Of a DNA stretch of 64,000 nt, positions 11,430 to 23,078 are shown in pieces. This DNA is from Platanthera guangdongensis (taxonomy: Eukaryota > Streptophyta > Magnoliopsida > Asparagales > Orchidaceae). The first letter of the stretch is position 1; each line of letters starts with the position of its first letter. The translations under genes and the position numbers were made by a program. The notes beneath the pieces were generated by a model. It saw nothing but the letters and a program-made list of their open reading frames with translations, was not told where the DNA came from and made no database searches. The DNA lies in assembly GCA_039583875.1 (NCBI GenBank), contig CM077160.1, positions 115,897,314 through 115,961,313 of the forward strand, read 5' to 3'.

Positions 11430-12094
11430 ATCTCCACCTTGACGCCTCTCCAATGACAAGATCCACCTGGCTGAGATAAGTCCAAGATGCTCCAACGGTC
11501 ACCAAGATCCAAAAGCCAAAGAGACAAACTGAATGAACTTTTGTCGAGAACAGATCACAAAAAAACTCCTTTGATTCTGAGTGACACACAAACTGGACTG
11601 ACGTGGTTGACTCAAAAAATGCTCCACCCGGAGCTAAAATACCAACTGCTCCACCTCCAGCGGTTGTCTCACATAGCAAAACTGAACCTGTCAAGACTTC
11701 TGGCCATTGATGTGCGTACGTGAGAGAAATTGAAAAATGCAGACACACCAAGAAAGAAATGCAAATAAACTGAGCTCAGCATGGAAAGATGAACCCCTAT
11801 GAGAACGGGTCAAAGACGGTTTGACTAGAAACACTCTAAGCTCATAAATGAGAAGTACCAAAGAAAGAGCTTAGGTAATATGAGGATAAAAAACTCATTC
11901 AACAATAAAGTTCTTGATCATGAAATAAAGCAAAATAAGATTTATATAAACAAAACATAAAAAAAGCATGACTGAGAAAAAACATAGGAGAAATGATGGT
12001 AAGCAAATGAAGAGATAAAAACAAAATAAAAAGGTTGAAAATGAAGGAAGAAAACAAACCAAAAAAGAAAGAAAGGGATAAGTGAAAAGAAATA
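11430..12094 (-). other. 3' untranslated part of the gag-only element
   Basis: A-rich on the plus strand, no conserved ORF, no pol remnant recognised. This is where pol would have been or was replaced. Confidence 0.6.
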
Positions 12095-12905
12095 CTAAAA
12101 GACATCCTCATTGACATCCTCAAGGCATAGGGATGCGACAGACGTTTCCTTTTCATCACTAGGAATCTTCCCCTTCTCCTTGTTTTGAAGCTTCCAGCAA
12201 TCCTTTATTCCATGACTCTTCTTTTTGCAGTAGTTGCAGTAACTATCTGAACTTTTCTTGGACTTGCCTCCTCTACCTGAACCAGACTGACTCCGAGAGA
12301 ATAAAGCTGAAATTTCAGTAATGCCTGAGCCGGATGACTTCTTTCGGATGTCATCTGAGAGTAAGAATGTCGTGTCCTCCTCCAAGTCCAAAATATCCTT
12401 ACTATAGGTGAGGGTAGGACCATGCTCTCGTAGGACATTGGTAGAGAGTTCAAAAGAATAACTATCTTGTCCTCTTCCTCCACCTTGATATTCATGCTGA
12501 GACACTCAGATAACAGTTTATTAAAACTGTTCAGGTGGTCATATAGAGTGGAACCTTCCTTCATGCTGAACTTGTACAGTTGTTGTTTGAGGTAGATGCG
12601 ATTGGGGAGAGACTTCATCATTTAGATACTCTCCAGTTTTGCCCAAAGACCAGAGACAGTCGTCTTTGAAAGAACTTCATATATCACATCATCGTGTAAG
12701 CAAAGTTGTATGATGTACAAAGCTTTGAGATCTGAATCCTCCCACGTGCGATCGGTAACCTCAACATCCTTATTTGCCTCCCCCAATAGGACACACTGTA
12801 AACCTTAATCTGTATTGCTCGGACCTTGACGTGCCATATGCCAAAATTGTGCTTTCCGTCGAACTTTGTAACTTCAAACTTTGCACCTGGTGTGGAAGTC
12901 GCCAT
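12095..12905 (-). pseudogene. gag: copia-type gag (UBN2) of the gag-only element, frameshifted
   Basis: Start chosen at the ATG on 12905-12903 (MATSTPGAKFEVTKFDG), the standard copia gag opening with a GIWHVKVR motif soon after. The UBN2 body follows, with LYDHLNSFNKLLSE and VILLNSLPMSYESMV, then a CCHC zinc knuckle YCNYCKKKSHGIKDCW at about 12200-12245 that would bind RNA. The three pieces lie in three different frames, so at least two frameshifts separate them (about 12790 and 12450), plus a stop near 12623. The 3' end at 12095 is acidic. No pol follows. In the intact ancestor this would form particles for its own RNA. Confidence 0.82.
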
Positions 12906-13056
12906 AGAAATCAAATGGAAGAAATCTGCACAGAGACCGAAGCGACCGAAAAAATTCACGGATCAAGATTGGGAAGATAGGGAGCGGACCGATGTCGTCA
13001 CCTACCATTGACCCAACTCGAAATGAAACGTCCAAACGGTTGTCGATCGAACCTCC

Positions 13057-13067
13057 CTCTGATACCA
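13057..13067 (-). other. primer binding site, initiator tRNA-Met (gag-only element)
   Basis: Minus-strand TGGTATCAGAG begins two bases inside the 5' LTR boundary at 13070, the usual copia position. It fixes the element's orientation. Confidence 0.88.
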
Positions 13068-13069
13068 CT

Positions 13070-13838
13070 TGTTATACAAATCGGTCGATTCGAGTGCAGA
13101 TGAGAAATCTCCTGTTCACATAAATTTTCTAACGGCCAAGAACGAGATTATGAGTAATAATGACAAACAAACAAAGAGCAAGCACCACAAAAAAAGAACA
13201 CCAAGATTTAAAGTAGTTTCCCGAATATTTGGGTACATCCACTGTGCAGGCAGAGATAAAATCCACTATTAATTTCTTAAACATACAATACGGCTAAAAT
13301 GGAGGAATAAAATTGAACCGAGAAAAAAGAAGATGAAAAATCTTGAACCCTCCAAGATCCGGCTGAACACGTTGTGACGAGAAATCAAGACGGTGGCGAG
13401 AGACGAGGGCCGGCTACAAGGAAAGAAGGACCTTTGATTCGGCGGCCGACGGAAAGAGAAAGTCGAAGGTAGGTGCTTGAAAGAGAAGCCGACGATCTTC
13501 GACCAAAACTTGACTGCTGCACTGCACTACTTGGATGGCCGGCCACACCATTATATATAGGTGGTGGAAGAAACCCAAAATAGGTATGACAGCCATCATG
13601 GAAGGAGATCAATCCCTTCCTAAAATCCTCCATCATCACCAGATTAGTGGGGATGACAAAACTGGAGCGGTCTTCAAAACGGGTTGGCGATAACAATGGA
13701 AGGTGATCAATTTCCATTCAAAGAAATCCTTCATAAATACTGGAATAATGAAGATTACATAATTGAAGTAGATTCCAAAAATATCCCAGACCAAAAAAGG
13801 AGTTTGACCGACGTTTGGGAGGGGTGACAACATAAACG
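13070..13838 (-). repeat. 5' LTR of the gag-only element
   Basis: About 768 bp, TGTTATAC...CATAAAC(G) on the plus strand, matching 10628-11429 along its length apart from scattered substitutions and small indels. The outer terminal CA is mutated. Confidence 0.85.
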
Positions 13839-13845
13839 TTTCCAG

Positions 13846-14105
13846 CCCCACCGTTAGTTGCCATGCGGCGTTGGTTTCTGCCAACCGCCGCATGTCACCG
13901 CTCCCACTGCATGTCGTTGCCCCCGCTTTATGTCGCCGCCCCCACTGCATGTCGCCACCCCCGCTGCATGCCGCCGATCCCGCAGCATGTCACCGATCCC
14001 GCCGCATGTCGCCGATCCTGCCGCATGTTGACGATCTCGCCGATCCCGCTGCATGTCGCCTCTCCCGCCGCATGTCGTAGTCTCCGCCTCAGGTCGCCTC
14101 ACCCA
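13846..14105. repeat. GC-rich minisatellite, about 15-bp unit
   Basis: About fifteen diverged copies of a unit close to CCGCATGTCGCCGATCC, in a window otherwise AT-rich. The same words flank the far side of the gag-only element (10598-10627), so that element inserted into this array. Both strands are open over part of it, an artefact of repeat composition rather than a gene. Confidence 0.8.
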
Positions 14106-14640
14106 CCATCATGAGGATCTATAACCGGCTAGAGAACGTCAAACATATTCAAAAAAAGGGCAACCGCATGGCACAAACACAACATTCATAATCTTTCAAA
14201 AAAAAAAACAGGTAACCTAAATCATTTGTGCCGAAAATTCATGGCACGATGCACAACATCCATAAGAGGAAGAAATCATAGAGAAGAACCTAAACATTTC
14301 ATTCATAATCTTTCATCGAATGATTTTCCCCTTATCCTAATGAGAAGATATCATATTTGTCATGAGGCGTCCTACAATTTATTAAAGAATTTAATCGAAT
14401 TAAGCAAAATTGACTGAAACAGATAATGGCCGAAGAAATACTTGAAAAGTAAAAAAACTTGTATGTTTCAGCTCTTGTTTTACGTAGTTCTGCTCTTAAA
14501 TTGCATGGTTTAACTCGTTGACTTTTTCCTATGTGAAACAAAACTTCTGAACTTTGCTTTGAGTTGTAAGTTTATAGCCAAATAGACTGAAACATGTTCA
14601 ATAAATCTCGACACATCAGGAATACACTCCCCTGAACACC
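14106..14640. other. AT-rich spacer, nothing recognised
   Basis: No conserved ORF, LTR boundary or RNA gene seen. Confidence 0.5.
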
Positions 14641-15163
14641 ACCTGATTCAATGCCTTAGCCAGGCCAAAGCCCGACTAAAGGTAGGCCTGAGCTTGGGTG
14701 GCGAAATCCTGGGCCTGCCGGGCTTTTTGAATGTTATCCCTTCATGATATTTAATGTGTGGCAGTTATCTTAGGAGAATTTTATGAATTGTATGACTCTT
14801 TGTGTGTTGCTCCAAATGATCTGAAAATTGGAGGGTAGATGCATATGAACGTGAGGATTGGATTCAAAAACTCATAGAATATTTGGTGCAAATTTTTCTA
14901 AAATTTTCATGATTGTTTCAAAATCATTAAAAGTGACGGAAAAAGTGGCTCTCTGATTTTGATTACATCCAGAATTTTTAGTATGATTTTTATATGATCT
15001 TAGAGATTTTGGTCTAAAATTTGGGGCATTTGGAGTTAAACTCTAACTGTTTTAATTGATATACATATTGCCCTAACCTTCCTTTTGAAGTGATCTTAGT
15101 AACATCGCCCCTTTCGCTCAAGTGTTTGGATTGTTGGCTTAGTATGGATATATATACATTCAT
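14641..15163 (+). repeat. long repeat copy A, left part
   Basis: Collinear with 35760-36155: shared landmarks are AAGCCCGACTAAAG, GGCTTTTTGAA, TGTTTTAATTGATATACATA and CTTAGTATGGATATAT. Copy A is cut here by the GGCCCGGG-rich element and continues at 27066-28664. No coding domain is recognised. The repeat may be a large LTR or a piece of an old gypsy element. Confidence 0.7.
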
Positions 15164-15508
15164 AAAGCCTCCCGGGCCCGGGTCTAAACCGGTCCTCCTG
15201 GGCCCGGGCTTTTCCGAACCGGGCCCTGACCCTGATTAAAGCCGGGCAGGGCGGGGCCAAGCTTCTGGCTCCGGGAGGGGGGGGGGGGGGGGGGGGCAGC
15301 TAAGGCCCCAGGGCCGGGACGGGCCCCGGCTTAGCCCGGGCCCTGATAACAATAAAAAAATAGGGTTGGCAGTCCTATTTTAAAAAAAACTATATAAAAA
15401 TTAAAATTTTAATTTATTTTTAAATATTTTTTAAATTAATTATTTAATAATTTATAATTAATTATTAATTATAATAGCTGCCAGCCCTATTAAATAGGGC
15501 TGGCAGCT
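15164..15508. mobile_element. GGCCCGGG-rich hAT-like element, left part
   Basis: Extremely GC-rich blocks of GGGCCCGG words begin just after copy A is broken. The left end reads CATAAAGCC...GGGCCCGG and the right end at about 27058 is its approximate inverse (CCGGGCCCGGTTTTTATG). Plant non-autonomous hAT elements often have such ends. A run of about 22 G lies at about 15276-15297. The element is itself interrupted at 15509 by the Athila-like insertion and resumes at 26756. No transposase is present. Confidence 0.5.
15476..15508. repeat. perfect 33-bp palindrome
   Basis: Arms of 16 bp (AGCTGCCAGCCCTATT and its exact complement) around a single A. A third copy of the arm, TAGGGTTGGCAGTCCTATT, lies at about 15362. 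The Athila-like element inserted at the right edge of this palindrome. Confidence 0.85.
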
Positions 15509-17261
15509 TGATGGCCCGGCAGACGCCCTAAGAAAAGAGAGAGCGGCCGAACTAGCAATTCAACCAGACAAGTATACCTATCGAACTGTAGAATGGGACA
15601 CAAGTGTCGTATTTAAATCCGGGAACGGTTGAGTAAACTTACTCATACGAAGTCTATTATTTTATCGACGAAAAACTTAGGGTTTAAAAGAGAAGACTAC
15701 ATGCAAAGAAAGAGAGCTACTTGCATAAAGAGATAAAAAGAGCTACTTGCAATAAAAGAGAGAGGACTAATTGCAGAAAAAGTAAAGAGAGCATAAAAGA
15801 GCGATTACACTAAAGATTAGAAACGATGAGAAGAGAATGCACTCGATCAAGAATCACCTCGGCAAGAGTCGATTAGAAAAATACGATAAATAAACCTAAG
15901 CTAATTAGGGTAAAAGTCCTTGACCGTGGAGGTTCCATAAACATGAACACGGTTCTCTCGAAGGCCGTGCCCAACTGACTTTAGGAAGGTCCGACCGACG
16001 CTCTTCTAAATCGGAGGCCTAAAACTCGCTTTACGCGGTGAACCCCACTATTGGATTTTACTCCAATCCGGGAGATTTGGACGTCTGCCTCTCTCGAGGG
16101 GTGCATACAACTCCCTTTACTCTTGAGTGCTCACTTCAAACCATCGGCCTCTCGGCTAGCCAGGAATGAAAGCAAAGGTGGAGAGTATATATCGATGATA
16201 TACCTCCAACCCATGATAATTCAAGAGTAATTCAAGGCTAAACCCTAAAAAGAAAGGTAAGATTCAAAGCATCATAACCTAATCACTCGAACCTCGGATC
16301 ATCAAGATCGAGTACAAGGAGGATTAGTTAATTATGGTGAGGTGGAAGAGGCGGGATGAGTAGTAAAACATAAAGAGCACTAAGTAGAAAGGAGAAGAAA
16401 ACAACACTTTTATTAAGATTAAGGAGAGCTACAATTTTGAAATGAAAAGTACAAGAGCATGAAATGAAATACTATTCTGGCCCTATATTAGCAACTAAAG
16501 CAAAGTAAAGTCCTATTCTAGCCGTACATTTAGCAACTAAAGCAAAGTAAAGGCTAATACAAAAGCTTGAATTAAACTAGCATTAGGAAAATACAAAAAG
16601 AGAGAGAGAGAGAGGGAAGAAAACATGAAAACGATGAGAAACCAAAGGGGTAGCAACTCCCCCTCTCAGCCCAAAACTTCTGAAATGAGAGCGGGGGGGG
16701 GGGGGGGGGGGGGGTTGAATTTATAGATTTTTTTCACTGGTCGGTCACGCCACCTATCACGCCCGGGTAGGGCGTGTCAAGAGGCGTGACATGTACGGGA
16801 GAACTCGGGATGTGAAATCTGATGGAAATGCTGATTTGATCTGGTGGTCACGCCCATGGTCACGCCCGTGACTGTGGGCGTGACAGGACTGTTGATGTGT
16901 GGCGATGGGATTTCCATTTAATGCGGCGGCAGACTTCGGGTAGAGGGCGATATGCCCCGTGTCATACCCTAGGAGGGCGTGTCAGGTGGGCGTGACAGGG
17001 GAACTTTTCTGGATTTTGACTCGGTCAGCAACATTGCTCGGGACCGGCTGACAGGCCCTGTGTCACGCCCAGGGAGGGCGTGACAGTGGGGCGTGACAGG
17101 CCAAAATGTGCCAATTTTCTGGAAACCTGCAAAAATACAATAAAAGGTTAGTGACAATAATATTTACATAATAAAGATAAGAAATAAGCAAATTAAACAT
17201 TATTTGTACATTATAAAGTAGAAAATACGATAATAGATTAGGACAACAAAATGTATTATCA
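15509..17261 (-). repeat. 3' LTR of the Athila-like element
   Basis: 1753 bp. It contains a GA microsatellite (about 16600), a run of about 23 G (about 16691-16713) and, from 16741 to 17100, a cluster of inverted TGTCACGCCC / GGGCGTGACA words. The minus-strand polypurine tract AAGCTTGGGCGAATT lies just outside at 17262-17276. Confidence 0.93.
16741..17100. repeat. TGTCACGCCC inverted-motif cluster (LTR copy 1)
   Basis: The word GTCACGCCC and its complement GGGCGTGAC alternate about a dozen times. The best unit, 17061-17085, is TGTCACGCCC, five bases, GGGCGTGACA: a perfect 10-bp-arm hairpin. The partner LTR has the same cluster at 26228-26600. Confidence 0.8.
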
Positions 17262-17276
17262 AATTCGCCCAAGCTT

Positions 17277-19217
17277 AGGTTTTGCTTGTCCCCAAGCAAA
17301 AATATAAAACTAGATAAACATAAAATAAAACTAATCCAAAATTTTTAATTATACCTACACAAGTACTATGTGAAATTCTAAGTAGGGAGAAGGTGAAACG
17401 TGAATCTAAAATAATTATTTAGGTATGATTTAACTTTTATAAACTTTACCTAATGAAAATAAATCATCCAAAATTTTAACGAAATTCTTTAAATAAGATT
17501 AAGTAAAGCAACAAAAATAAAAAACACGCATTGAGTTATTACTAGATCCAAGCAACGTATTATAATTATATCAATTAATTAACAAAAATCTAAGTTTAAA
17601 TACAAAACAAATACTGATTTACTTTTCTTCTTTTCTCAGTTATTAAATAAAATTTAAAAGAGCATGAATCAAAAGGACTTATTAGGACCGAAGCATTTGG
17701 TTTAGGATTATGAATAGGAGTGGAATTCAAAGATAAACATGAAGGGTTAAAATCACACTAAACCAAAACAAAGAGTTTCAAAAAAATTTTATTTTAAGCA
17801 AAATATATTTTATTTTTCTTTTTCTTCTTTTCTTTTCCATTTTTTTTCTTTTTCAAAACAAAGAACATAACTATTTTTTTATTTTTTTACTTTGAATTGG
17901 CCAAATAAAATCAAACATATCTCTTGAGTACACTTTTTTTCAAAAAATTCTCCAAAAATAGCACAAAATTTCCTATCATAATCATGAAAATATTTGAATG
18001 AAACTCAAAAAGGCTAGTGCGATTAGATAGGTTGGAAGTTTTGGTTTTGGTGAAAATGAAATGCTATGTGGAGCAATCAAATGAAATTGGAAAAAAGGCT
18101 AAAAAGCGGCTAACTAGTGGTAAAAGATTTTAGGTTGCCTGGAAAGCTCAAGTGAAAATAAAAACGGCCTAAATCATTTTCACGATTTTAAATTTATTTA
18201 AAACGTAGATTTGAAAATTTTCAAAAAGCAAGTCCTAGATAATAAAAGAAGATTGATGAAATTATCTTGAAAATAGAAATAATAGGTGACTTGGATCATT
18301 CATATCTACTACGCAATTCAAAAGTTGACTTTACAAAAATTATCTAAAAACGAAAAGAAAAATAGTGGATGATGAATTTTTGAGAAAGTAAAGTAGATAA
18401 ATAACAAAAAACCATAATGGAAATGCGAGTTTTAGAAAAATATTTCACCTTAACATGCTACCGTGAATTAGAAACACAGCATGACCAACATTTTACTTGT
18501 GAAATATAATTAAAAAAATGATTAGAAAAATTATGAGTAACTAAGTTATTTATAACGGATTTTGAAAAAAACAAAACACAAACATGGGGTACTATTGAAA
18601 TACCAAAAAACATATATATTATTTATTTATTTTTAATTTTGAAATATTCTCTTTTTTTTTGGATTTTGGGAATATTTTCTTTTTTTGGGTTTTTAAGATG
18701 TTCATTTTTTTTTGGATTTTTGAAAAATATATTCACAAAAAGTAAAAGATTTTCACAAGTAGCAAAAAGAAGGAGGAAGTCCTCCTCCAAGCTTAAAATG
18801 GACATTGTCCTCAATGGAGAAGGAGGTTAGAGAGAGAGAAAATTAAAGTACAGAATTTTAAAAAAACAGAATTGAAAAACAGGTACTTCCCCGAATTTAT
18901 TTTGCTGCGAAAGCTGAGTGATGCCGCTCCCCCATGCTAGCGCTGTGGATCTTCATGAAACGTCTTCTTTGGACTTCGTCATGGAAACAACATCGTTGGA
19001 GCAGGCGATCGCAGAAGTTTCAGCTTGTCGGAGCCGTCCGGGGGAAAAATTGAAAAATAAAGAAAACAGAAAAAGATAACTTGGGTTGCCTCCCAAGAGC
19101 GCACTTTGTTTAAAATGTCGTTTGAGCTCGACGCATCAAAATAATATTTTCCAAAATATTATTTCAAACAAAGTTCAAGTAATAGTTTTAATGTTTTTCG
19201 AAAAGTAAAGTTCAGAG
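17277..19217 (-). other. non-coding 3' spacer of the Athila-like element
   Basis: About 1.9 kb, very AT-rich, with poly-T and poly-A tracts at 17815-17890 and 18640-18730. No envelope-like ORF is recognised, although some Athila elements carry one here. Two family landmarks support the assignment: minus-strand GGACAATGTCCATTTTAAGC near 18790-18815 and plus-strand GGTTGCCTCCCAAGAGCGC at 19084-19102. Confidence 0.65.
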
Positions 19218-20420
19218 CTAATCAAAAGTTAGATCATGAAAGATAGAGTTAACAGAGTTAGGACTGACATCATCACAGAAATACAGTTTCAGACGCTGAC
19301 CATTTACTTTAAAATTACCCTTATCAGGGTGAGACATCAAAACAGTACCATAAGGAAAAACTTCTAAAACAGTAAAAGGCCCAGACCAGCGAGATTTTAA
19401 TTTGCCCGGAAATAAACGTAAACGAGAATTATAAAGAAGAACTTGGTAGCCCGGTTTAAAGGTTTTTGGGTGCCTAAGATGTTTATCGTGCAAATGCTTC
19501 GTCCGCTCTTTATAAAGTATGTTATTTTCATATGCGTAAGAGCGCCATTCGTCGAGTTCGTTAAGTTGAAATTTTCTAAAATCGTCGATAGAGTGGGGAT
19601 CGAAGTTTAAGAATCTTAAGGACCAAAAAGCGCGGTGTTCTAATTCTACGGGTAAATGACACAATTTTTCATAAACCAACCGATATGACGTACATCCGAG
19701 GGCGGTTTTGTACGCGATTCGGTAGGCCCATAAAGCATCGTCTAATTTTGCTGACCAGTCTTTTCTAGATGTGGAAACAGTTTTTTCTAAAATTCTTTTT
19801 ATTTCTCTATTCACTACTTTGACTTGTCCGTTAGTTTGGGGGTGGTAGACAGTGGAAAGCTTATGAGTAACGCAAAATTTAGAAAGGATTTTAGAAAACT
19901 GTGCGTTACAGAAATGGGAACCCCTATCACTAACGATGGCGCGCGGCGTACCGAATCGAGAAAATAATTTTTTTAAGAAAGAAACTACGACTCGGGCGTT
20001 GTTCGTAGGAAGAGCTTGGGCTTCAGCCCATCATGAAACATAATCAACGACAACTAAAATATACTTATTCCCGAAGCTAGAAGGAAGAGGGCCAACAAAA
20101 TCAATTCCCCAGAGGTTGAAAACTTCGCACTCTAGGAAATAATTTTGCGGCATTTCATTTTTATTAGAAATATTACCCGACCGTTAGCAACTATTACACC
20201 TACTCACAAAGGCCTGCGCGTCTTTAAACATGCTAGGCCAGTAAAAACCCGCGCTTAACACTTTGTGAGCGGTGCGAGCAGCTTGATAGTGCCCACCTAT
20301 CGGTCCATCATGCAAATGCTTTAAAACATCTAAACCTTCTTCATAAGAAACGCACCTCCTGATCACTTGGTCTGCACAGACTCTGAAAAGATGTGGGTCC
20401 TCCCAAAAGTAGTTCTTCAA
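19218..20420 (-). pseudogene. int: Athila-like integrase, broken
   Basis: Integrase inserts the cDNA into the host chromosome. Reading leftward from 20420: an HHCC-type zinc domain (HLHDGPIGGHYQAARTAHKV, then CNSC at 20184), then a stop. A catalytic core follows, with GIDFVGPLP at about 20090, SDRGSHF at about 19930 and a VNREIKRIL glutamate-bearing helix at about 19810. The C-terminal region runs to 19218 (DDALWAYRIAYKTALG, GQRLKLYF). In-frame stops near 20183 and 20036 break the core; otherwise the frame is kept. Length of the C-terminal part is normal for the family. Confidence 0.88.
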
Positions 20421-20444
20421 CTCAGAAAAGAATTTCTTCTTTTG

Positions 20445-21921
20445 CTAAGACGAGAACTCCTTTGGGAGCACCCGAGCCACTAGATAGTTGGTGATGTGTG
20501 CAAACCAAGGAGAAGTAGATGTGTTAATTGAAAATAGTTTCTCATCGGGAAAATAATCGTTAAAACATTTTTCATCTAATTTTTCTATAAAAGGATTACC
20601 TAGGCGCGAAAGGTGGTCGGCGGCCAAGTTCTCGGCTCCTCGCTTATCACGGATCTCTAAGTCAAACTCCTGGAGGAGTAAGACCTAGTGAATCAAGCGC
20701 GGCTTGGTGTCCGTTTTAGAAAGAAGATATTTGAGGGCCGAGTGGTCCGTAAAAAAAATAATTTTCAAAAGAGTAATATAAGGACGAAACTTATCAAAAG
20801 CGAATACTACAGCTAGGAGCTCCTTCTCGGTCGTGGTGTAATTTTTCTATGCAGATGTGAGTGTCTCACTATCATACTAGATGGGGTGGAAGTTTTTGGA
20901 TATGCGTTGACCTAAAACGGCTCCCACCGCATAACTACTCGCATCGCACATTATCTCAAACGGAAAGTCCCACACCAGAGCTATCATGATTGGGGCATTA
21001 ATTAATTTTTCTTTTATTAAATTGAAGGCAACTAGGCAAATGTCATCAAAGATGAATGGGTCGTCTTTTTCAAAGAGATGGGTAAGGGGCCTGGTGATCT
21101 TGGAAAAGTCCTTGATGAAGCGGCGGTAGAAACCAGCGTGACCTAGAAAACTTCTTATAGCTTTTATGTTTGTAGGTGGCGGTAGCTTCTCGGTAACTTC
21201 TATCTGAGCAACGTCTACTTCAATACCTCGTGTAGAGATTTTATGGCCCAAAACTAACCCTTCCCTCACCATAAATGTCATTTTTCCCAATTTAGTGAAA
21301 GGTTATTTTCTTCACATCGTTCTAAGACTTTTTCAAGGTTCTCTAAACAACTATCAAAGGAATCACCGAACACGGAGAAATAATCCATGAAAACTTCCAT
21401 AATGATTACTACGTACTTGTCAAAGATAGCGAGCATACATCGCTGGAATGTAGCTGGCGCATTACAAAATCCAAACGACATTCTTCGGTAGGCGAAGGTG
21501 CCGAAGGGACAAGTAAACGTAGTTTTCTCCTGGTCCACGGGAGAGATGGGAATTTGAAAATACCCCGAGAGGCCATCGAGAAAATAATAAAAGATATGGC
21601 CGGAAATTCATTCTAAAATCTGATCGATGAACGGCAAGGGGAAGTGATCCTTACGGGTGACGTCATTTAACTTACGATAATCTATGCACATTAGTCATCT
21701 GATCACCGTCCGTGTCGGGATTAATTCATTATTTCATTACTTACTACCGTTATCCCTCCTTTCTTTTGTACAACTTGGACTGGGCTAACCCACTTACTGT
21801 CTGATATAGGATAGATAATTCCTGCGTCTAACAATTTCATAACCTCGCCCTTAACTATTTCTTTCATGTTAGGGTTTATACGGCGCTGAGGTTGTATAGA
21901 GTTACGTGAATTATCTTCCAT
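20445..21921 (-). pseudogene. rt-rh: Athila-like reverse transcriptase and RNase H, broken
   Basis: From 21921 leftward: a finger region with VKGEVMKLLDAGIIYPI and SPVQVVQKKGG, CIDYRKLNDVTRKDHFPLPF near 21690-21630, then GTFAYRRMSFGFCNAPATFQ at about 21500. The catalytic box at 21391-21380 reads FMDY where FMDD is expected, so the second aspartate is lost. The connection follows (RSFLGHAGFYRRFIKDFS), then RNase H with CDASSYAVGAVLGQ near 20940 and TEKELLAVVFAFDKF-type sequence. It ends at AADHLSRLGNP near 20627. Two frameshifts lie between 22116 and 21290 and several stops follow. The enzyme is dead here. Confidence 0.88.
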
Positions 21922-22115
21922 TAAGATTTTATGAGTGCAGAAAGATGGGCTTATGCCCTTGATATCAGATATCTGCCAAGCAATAGCTCAACGATGTTTG
22001 CGTAGAATTGAAAGAAGTTTATCATTTTGTATATCCGTGAGGTAGGCCGAAACTATGATGGGTAACTTGGAGTCTTTTTCTAAGAAAGCATATCTAAGAT
22101 GCGATGGTAGTTCTT

Positions 22116-23021
22116 TCAGTTCCATGGTAGGGGGTCATCATACGAGGCTTTAGAAATCCGTTCTTTTTCAAAAACTATGTCCTCGTAGACTTTTTTATAT
22201 ATAAAATTAAAAGGGGTGGGGCTAGCGACCATGGCGGCTTCTTGCAGCGATTCGGGTGGAAGAGTGGAAGAGGAACAAATATCGGAAAATTCTTTTTCAA
22301 AATCAGAAAGGCGGGTGGCGGATTCTTCACTTAGGTGTAGCGATTCAGTTGGAGGAGTAGGAGAAGAACAAAAATCAGAAAATTCTTTTTTGAAATCAGA
22401 GAGGTGAGAGTAGGATTCTTCACTTACGGGATCTATGAAAAAACAAGAGTCATCATTGGCTAGGGTGTTCTTCATCGAGGGGGTGATAGAGAAAGTTACT
22501 TCATCGTCGCCTACTCGAAGGAAGAGCTTACCATTTCTTACGTCAATGATAGCTCGGGAGGTGTTAAGAAAGGGTCGGCCAAGGATCAAGGGAACCTCGA
22601 TGTCTTCTTCGATGTCCAATATGACAAAGCCCACCCGGAAGATGAACTTGTCGACTTTGACTAGGACGTCCTCCACTATACCTGACAGGTATTTGACTGA
22701 TCTGTAGGCAAGCTAGATACTCATGCGTGTGGGGTTGAGACTACCAATTCCTAACTTTTTAAACAATGAGAGGGGCATAAGATTAATACTCGCACCTAGG
22801 TCGGCTAATGCGTGCTTGACAAAGAGATCACCAAAGACACACGAGATAGAGAAACTACCCGGGTCACTGATTTTCTTCGGTAATCCATTTGTCAAGACCA
22901 CCAAGCACTCGACATTTAACGTGACATGCGAAGGATTTTCTAACTTCTTCTTGTTGGTCAGGAGGTCCTTAAGGTACTTAGCGTACTTTGGCATCTGGGA
23001 TATGGCTTCGTGGAAAGGCAT
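22116..23021 (-). pseudogene. pro: Athila-like aspartic protease region
   Basis: Protease matures the polyprotein. Motif SQMPKYAKYLKDLL opens it. The active site reads ALADLGASINLMP (about 22830-22790), the usual DLGAS form in Athila, followed by LILGRPFLNTSRAIIDV (about 22590-22550), the conserved second flap/helix motif. Stops near 22712 and 22680 interrupt it. A Ser/Glu-rich linker with a duplicated LSDFEKEFSDICSS-like unit follows (about 22410-22250). Confidence 0.85.
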
Positions 23022-23078
23022 ATTTATGTGTATTTGTTTAAATATTTCTAAAAAACGGGTGTATTGGTCATTCTGATG

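Larger units (their letters stand above)
10628..13838 (-). mobile_element. gag-only LTR retrotransposon (TR-GAG-like, copia-type gag)
   Basis: Two LTRs of about 0.8 kb (10628-11429 and 13070-13838) flank an internal region of only 1.64 kb read on the minus strand. GTTTCC occurs on both sides (10622-10627 and 13838-13843), so a 5-bp TTTCC target duplication is well supported. A tRNA-Met primer site follows the 5' LTR and a purine-rich AAGGTGGAGAT tract precedes the 3' LTR. The only coding region is a copia-type gag; protease, integrase and reverse transcriptase are absent. This matches the published class of terminal-repeat elements carrying only gag. Movement would need enzymes from another copia element. 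Confidence 0.85.

Noticed and set aside
13863..14114. 83-codon ORF on the plus strand and 82-codon ORF on the minus strand
   Set aside because: Both are translations of the 15-bp minisatellite.
10526..14260. Helitron with TCTATACTATATTAAAG 5' end capturing the GC minisatellite
   Set aside because: No CTRRT end with a preceding hairpin was found at a fitting place; the start alone is weak.
18623..18830. ORFs on both strands rich in Lys/Phe, possible envelope-like gene of the Athila element
   Set aside because: Low-complexity A/T tracts; no signal peptide, fusion or coiled-coil pattern.
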